28,113 nucleotides of DNA from an uncultured Campylobacter sp. (GTDB taxonomy: Bacteria > Campylobacterota > Campylobacteria > Campylobacterales > Campylobacteraceae), in assembly GCF_947255105.1 (NCBI RefSeq), contig NZ_CAMYFP010000015.1:1-28113 (forward strand), written 5' to 3'. The position numbers were made by a program, and so were the translations under genes. Under the pieces are notes generated by a model. It was not told where the DNA came from and did not search any database. It saw only the letters and a program-made list of their open reading frames with translations. Positions 25,346 to 28,113 of the stretch are shown piece after piece (the stretch's first letter is position 1; every line of letters begins with the position of its first letter).

Positions 25346-25606
25346 ATGAAATTAAAATTTTATAAAGAAGAAGAAAATGATTGTGTAAAAATAGTAACTC
25401 AAGATGGAAAAGAATTAGAATTCGATTATATAGAAATGATACGACATATATTTAATGATAAAAAAATAGAAGAAGCAGATATTGATGCACAATACTCAGA
25501 AGATGAAGCTAATTCTATCAAAGTATTAATTTCAGATATTTCGGAATCAATAAAAACACTTTTTAATGCCAATGAAGACAAGGATGATTCACTCCTTAAC
25601 TCTTAG
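25346..25606 (+). CDS. Small acidic protein, probable partner of the PHP-ATPase
   Basis: An 86-residue, strongly acidic soluble protein that I do not recognise. The N-terminal half looks beta-rich (MKLKFYKEEENDCVKIVTQD, followed by KELEFDYIEMIRHIF), and the C-terminal half is helical (SIKVLISDISESIKTLF). No catalytic motif is evident. The start is four bases after the PHP-ATPase stop, with an AAGGAGG ribosome binding site inside the end of that gene, so the two are tightly coupled. Possible roles are an accessory sensor, an antidote-like inhibitor of the PHP domain, or a DNA-mimic; the acidity and coupling suggest direct binding. It is the last gene of the plus-strand operon. The same frame continues past TAG for some 58 codons with one more TAG, which I treat as chance. 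Confidence 0.68.
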   Translation: MKLKFYKEEENDCVKIVTQDGKELEFDYIEMIRHIFNDKKIEEADIDAQYSEDEANSIKVLISDISESIKTLFNANEDKDDSLLNS

Positions 25607-25861
25607 AAAATTTTCATTTTTTATAAACGCCATTTATACTGGTATTGGGACTGGGACGGAACTAAGAATTTGAAAATGTCCTATAACTAGGTGGATTTTG
25701 GAATATTAGAAAAAATAGGACCTAGTATTTTGAATGGTTTGGGATATATAGGACGTTTGGAAAAGAAGAATGGGAATAGTTAAAAAAAATAAAAACCTTC
25801 TAAATTTCAATAGCTATAGAGGATTGAAAACTACAACTGAATTTGCTCAGTAGAAAAAACA
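25607..25861. other. Non-coding or decayed DNA after the defence operon
   Basis: No open gene is present on either strand. The stretch 25640-25780 is richer in G than its surroundings (TGGGACTGGGACGG) and has the repeated word ATAGGAC (about 25719 and 25756). It has no convincing protein match in any frame; it looks like eroded coding DNA from an earlier insertion. I see no terminal repeats or integrase remnant. Confidence 0.4.
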
Positions 25862-25889
25862 AAGAGATGGGATTGCTTGACCATCTCTT
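25862..25889 (-). terminator. Hairpin terminator for the minus-strand ABC transporter unit
   Basis: AAGAGATGG (25862-25870) pairs perfectly with CCATCTCTT (25881-25889) around a 10-base loop. Reading on the minus strand the stem is followed by TGTTTTTTCT, a good T-tract. It lies just past the stop of the decayed small gene at 25899, as expected for the end of that operon. Confidence 0.7.
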
Positions 25890-25898
25890 CTATCTTTA

Positions 25899-26166
25899 TT
25901 ACTTTTCCCATTCAAATAAAATATTTAGCTCCTTATACTCTTCCAAATATTTTTCTTTGTCTATAGCTGTTCTTGCGATATCAATAATTTTACCTATTTT
26001 ATCAACTGTCTTAAAGCCAAATCATCAAAAGTTGATAGTTCTTGTGAAAAATACAAATTCAAAACTATGAATTTTTCAACAATTAAGCCTAAAACAAAGA
26101 GTTAATTCAACCATACAGCGCGACGACTCAATCTATATCTTTTACTTTTAATTTTTTACTGTCCAT
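25899..26166 (-). pseudogene. Frame-broken small gene after the ABC transporters
   Basis: On the minus strand ATG 26166, preceded by AAGGA at correct spacing and overlapping the end of the ABC gene, encodes MDSKKLKVKDID and then stops. Further on, separate frames give FIVLNLYFSQELSTFDDLAL (about 26033-26092) and, after a one-base shift near 26012, KTVDKIGKIIDIARTAIDKE with the tail KYLEEYKELNILFEWEK ending at 25899. Joined, they suggest an original protein of about 85-90 residues, ending just before a terminator. I cannot identify the family. A GC-rich patch (CAGCGCGACGACTC, 26116-26129) sits at the first break and may be a small insertion scar. The rejoining is my reconstruction. Confidence 0.4.
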
Positions 26167-26176
26167 TCTAATCCTT

Positions 26177-27898
26177 CTAATAGATAAATTCTTCTGCCAT
26201 TTTTGTTTTTTCTATTAAATTCTTGTAAACTTTTGATTTTTGTAAAAGCTCTTCATGCTTACCTTCGCTTTCCACTCTTCCGTTTTCAAGAACTACAATC
26301 TTATCCGCATTTTCTATGGATTTCATTCTGTGTGAAATTATGACAACAGTTTTGTCTTTAATTAAATTATTTAAAGACTCTTGAATTTTTTTCTCATTAT
26401 CTACATCAAGGCTTGCTGTTATTTCATCCAATATTAATATTGGTGCGTCCTTTAAAAAAGCTCTTGCTATTGATAGTCTTTGTCTTTCACCACCTGATAG
26501 CTCAGCACCATTCTCACCAATAACTGTATCAAAATCCTTGTCCATTTTTTCTATAAAGTCTGTGCAATTGGCAAGTTTTGCTGCTCTTTTAACTTCTTCA
26601 TCACTTGCATCTTGCTTTCCAATCCTAATATTTTCCATAACACTTTGATTAAAAAGAACCACATCTTGAAAAACTATTGAAACCTTGTCAAAAAGTGATT
26701 CTGTTGATATTTCTTTGATATCTTTGCCATCGATTAGGATTTGTCCCTCGTCATAATCATAAAGTCTTGATATAAGTTTTAAGATAGTTGTTTTACCGCA
26801 GCCACTTGCTCCTACCAAGGCAGTGACCTCTCCCTGCTTTGCCTTAAAGCTAACTCCCCTTAAAATTTTTGCGTCTTTGTTATAAGCAAATTCAACATCT
26901 TTTAGATCAATATCAAATTTTTTTAACTTATAGTCTTTGCCCTCTTGGAGATTTTGATTTTGAATTTCTTTTAGCCTTTCAATCTTTGGCGTTAAATAAA
27001 ATATTTCCATCATACCCTCTTTAGATGCATCGAGAGAGTCTTTTATCTTCATAGCCGCTAGCAAGTATCCTATAAGGTAGAGAACACTTATCTCTTTATT
27101 AATAATTAAATTTACGCCAATAAATATCACAACAGCAAGAGATATAAAGCTAAATATTGATGATAGTGACATAGTTAAAACAAGTCCCATTTCTGTCTTT
27201 AAGTGTACTTTTTCACTTTTATCCATTTTTTCATATAGCTTTTCTTTCATCTCCTCTGATAAGCCATATGCTTTAATCTCCATTTGCATTTCGATATTTT
27301 CCTGAAAGCTTTCTGAGTTTTCTCTTAGAGTGTCATAATATCTTTTCTGCCCCTTAATTGAATGTTTTTTAGATAAGGGTATAAATATAAAACTTAATAT
27401 CGTTGGAATAATTACAGCTAAACCCATCTTGACATTGCCCACCAGCATCATGATGGATATAAGTGGGAAGAAGAGTGCCATGCCGCCCACTTTTGGTATC
27501 GAGTGGCTCATTGCATGCTCTATACCTTCAATATCAGACATGATTGTTTGCGCTAGGTCTGAAATATCGTGTTTAGAAAAGTATGATAGAGGTAGTTTTG
27601 ATAAATTCTCTGCTGTCCTTATTCTTAAGTCCGCACTTTCTTGATATGTTGTGCTATATAATTTATCGTATTCGATAGAAAGCAAAATATACATTACTAT
27701 CAAGGTAAAAACTGAGAATGCTATATAAAATCCCTTGCTTTTAACAATATTTTCCAAAACTTCCTGAGCAAAAATCATTAGTAATATCGCAGGAAGCATG
27801 TTTATACAATAAACGAAAAATGAAGCCAGTGTTGCTTTACTTAAATTTCTTGCTCCTTTATCTGTAAGAGCAAATCTTTTTTTATAAAACTCTTTCAT
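26177..27898 (-). CDS. ABC exporter half-transporter (membrane domain plus ATPase)
   Basis: A 573-residue type IV ABC half-transporter. The N-terminal 300 residues hold about six membrane helices, and the C-terminal ATPase has GASGCGKTT (Lys369 in the P-loop), the signature LSGGERQRLS, Walker B ILILDEITASLD and the switch IISHRM. The ATPase is complete and looks active. ATG 27898 is chosen for GGAGGG six bases upstream; a 24-base longer frame is less likely. It overlaps the end of the preceding half-transporter by 17 bases, so they probably form a heterodimer. The strong Firmicutes-like ribosome binding site and wording suggest transfer from a low-GC Gram-positive. The substrate is unknown: siderophore, peptide or drug transporters all share this form. 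Confidence 0.9.
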   Translation of the reverse strand: MKEFYKKRFALTDKGARNLSKATLASFFVYCINMLPAILLMIFAQEVLENIVKSKGFYIAFSVFTLIVMYILLSIEYDKLYSTTYQESADLRIRTAENLSKLPLSYFSKHDISDLAQTIMSDIEGIEHAMSHSIPKVGGMALFFPLISIMMLVGNVKMGLAVIIPTILSFIFIPLSKKHSIKGQKRYYDTLRENSESFQENIEMQMEIKAYGLSEEMKEKLYEKMDKSEKVHLKTEMGLVLTMSLSSIFSFISLAVVIFIGVNLIINKEISVLYLIGYLLAAMKIKDSLDASKEGMMEIFYLTPKIERLKEIQNQNLQEGKDYKLKKFDIDLKDVEFAYNKDAKILRGVSFKAKQGEVTALVGASGCGKTTILKLISRLYDYDEGQILIDGKDIKEISTESLFDKVSIVFQDVVLFNQSVMENIRIGKQDASDEEVKRAAKLANCTDFIEKMDKDFDTVIGENGAELSGGERQRLSIARAFLKDAPILILDEITASLDVDNEKKIQESLNNLIKDKTVVIISHRMKSIENADKIVVLENGRVESEGKHEELLQKSKVYKNLIEKTKMAEEFIY

Positions 27899-28113
27899 TT
27901 GAAACCCTCCATTCATTTGCACTGTTAAACATATCTTGAAGTCTCTTATATCTTGTATCTCTTGACATTAACTCTTTGTCAGAACCTCTTTCTATAATTT
28001 TTCCATTATCCATCACAAGTATTTCATCGAGATCTTTAATTGTAGAAAGTCTGTGAGCAATCATGATAACTGTTTTATCTTTCATAAGATTTTTGAAAGC
28101 TTTTTGTAGTTCA
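27882..28113 (-). CDS. ABC half-transporter, C-terminal end only (cut by the window edge)
   Basis: The gene enters from the right edge; the visible 76 codons begin ELQKAFKNLMKDKTVIMIAH. This is the end of an ABC ATPase: the H-loop IAHRLSTI, then DEILVMDNGKIIERGS typical of the D/H region of exporters. The true start lies beyond 28113, so the ATG at 28085 is internal. Its end overlaps the start of the next half-transporter by 17 bases, a coupled pair as in heterodimeric exporters. It is cytosolic in the visible part. Promoter and N-terminal membrane domain are out of view. Confidence 0.88.
   Translation of the reverse strand, partial: ELQKAFKNLMKDKTVIMIAHRLSTIKDLDEILVMDNGKIIERGSDKELMSRDTRYKRLQDMFNSANEWRVSNERVL

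Noticed and set aside
25607..25783. Continuation of the small acidic gene's frame through two TAG codons, giving a Trp-rich stretch (WYWDWDG)
   Set aside because: Stop read-through has no supporting signal, and one stop in about 58 codons is not a rare event. The stretch is more likely eroded DNA.
28085..28085. ATG at 28085 as the start of the right-edge ABC gene
   Set aside because: The frame stays open to the window end with residues that fit the ABC ATPase, so the gene is truncated by the window and this ATG is internal.
1..28113. CRISPR array or insertion sequence
   Set aside because: No regularly spaced repeats and no transposase motifs or terminal inverted repeats were seen anywhere in the window.

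Overview
The window looks like a chromosomal segment of a Campylobacter species. The DNA is AT-rich, and several gene neighbourhoods match ones I recall from C. jejuni: racR-racS-recR beside a divergent dnaJ, uvrC beside a small conserved gene and guaA, and nadE near lpxK with an MBL-fold hydrolase. The gene set does not fix the species; a C. fetus/hyointestinalis/concisus-type genome is my guess.

Layout. Positions 216-2764 hold an envelope O-acylation pair on the plus strand (MBOAT acyltransferase and SGNH-like partner). Positions 2810-5924 run on the minus strand: nadE, a DegT-fold protein without the usual PLP lysine, lpxK, then a small HTH gene with its own palindromic promoter. An MBL hydrolase (plus) diverges from nadE over a symmetric -10 element. 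Positions 6619-9097 carry racR-racS-recR (minus), with a DnaJ co-chaperone diverging (plus). After a strong hairpin at 10363-10393 comes a three-gene signalling block on the minus strand (10399-15782): a pseudo-Hpt protein, a 1396-residue nitrate/nitrite-sensor-type hybrid kinase with unusual repeats, and a stand-alone receiver. Then come uvrC and a conserved hypothetical (minus), a previously overlooked 47-residue lipoprotein (plus) and guaA (plus) with a clear terminator at 19831-19862.

From about 19,950 onward the window becomes accessory. First comes a BcgI-like restriction-modification module whose nuclease-methylase gene is split by two homopolymer frameshifts, while its two-TRD specificity subunit is intact. 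Next, in the same orientation, are a 769-residue fusion of a PHP phosphoesterase and an SMC-like ATPase (TrlF-type) and an 86-residue acidic protein. These four genes look like one defence-type operon, and the PHP-ATPase plus small partner is the best candidate in the window for an under-described system. Positions 25607-26170 are decayed DNA. Facing the operon from the right edge are two ABC half-transporters (the second cut by the window end) with strong GGAGGG-type ribosome binding sites and a Firmicutes-like appearance. They were followed by a small gene that is now broken and a terminator.

I saw no rRNA, tRNA, CRISPR array or intact insertion sequence. All calls rest on reading the sequence; no database search was run.
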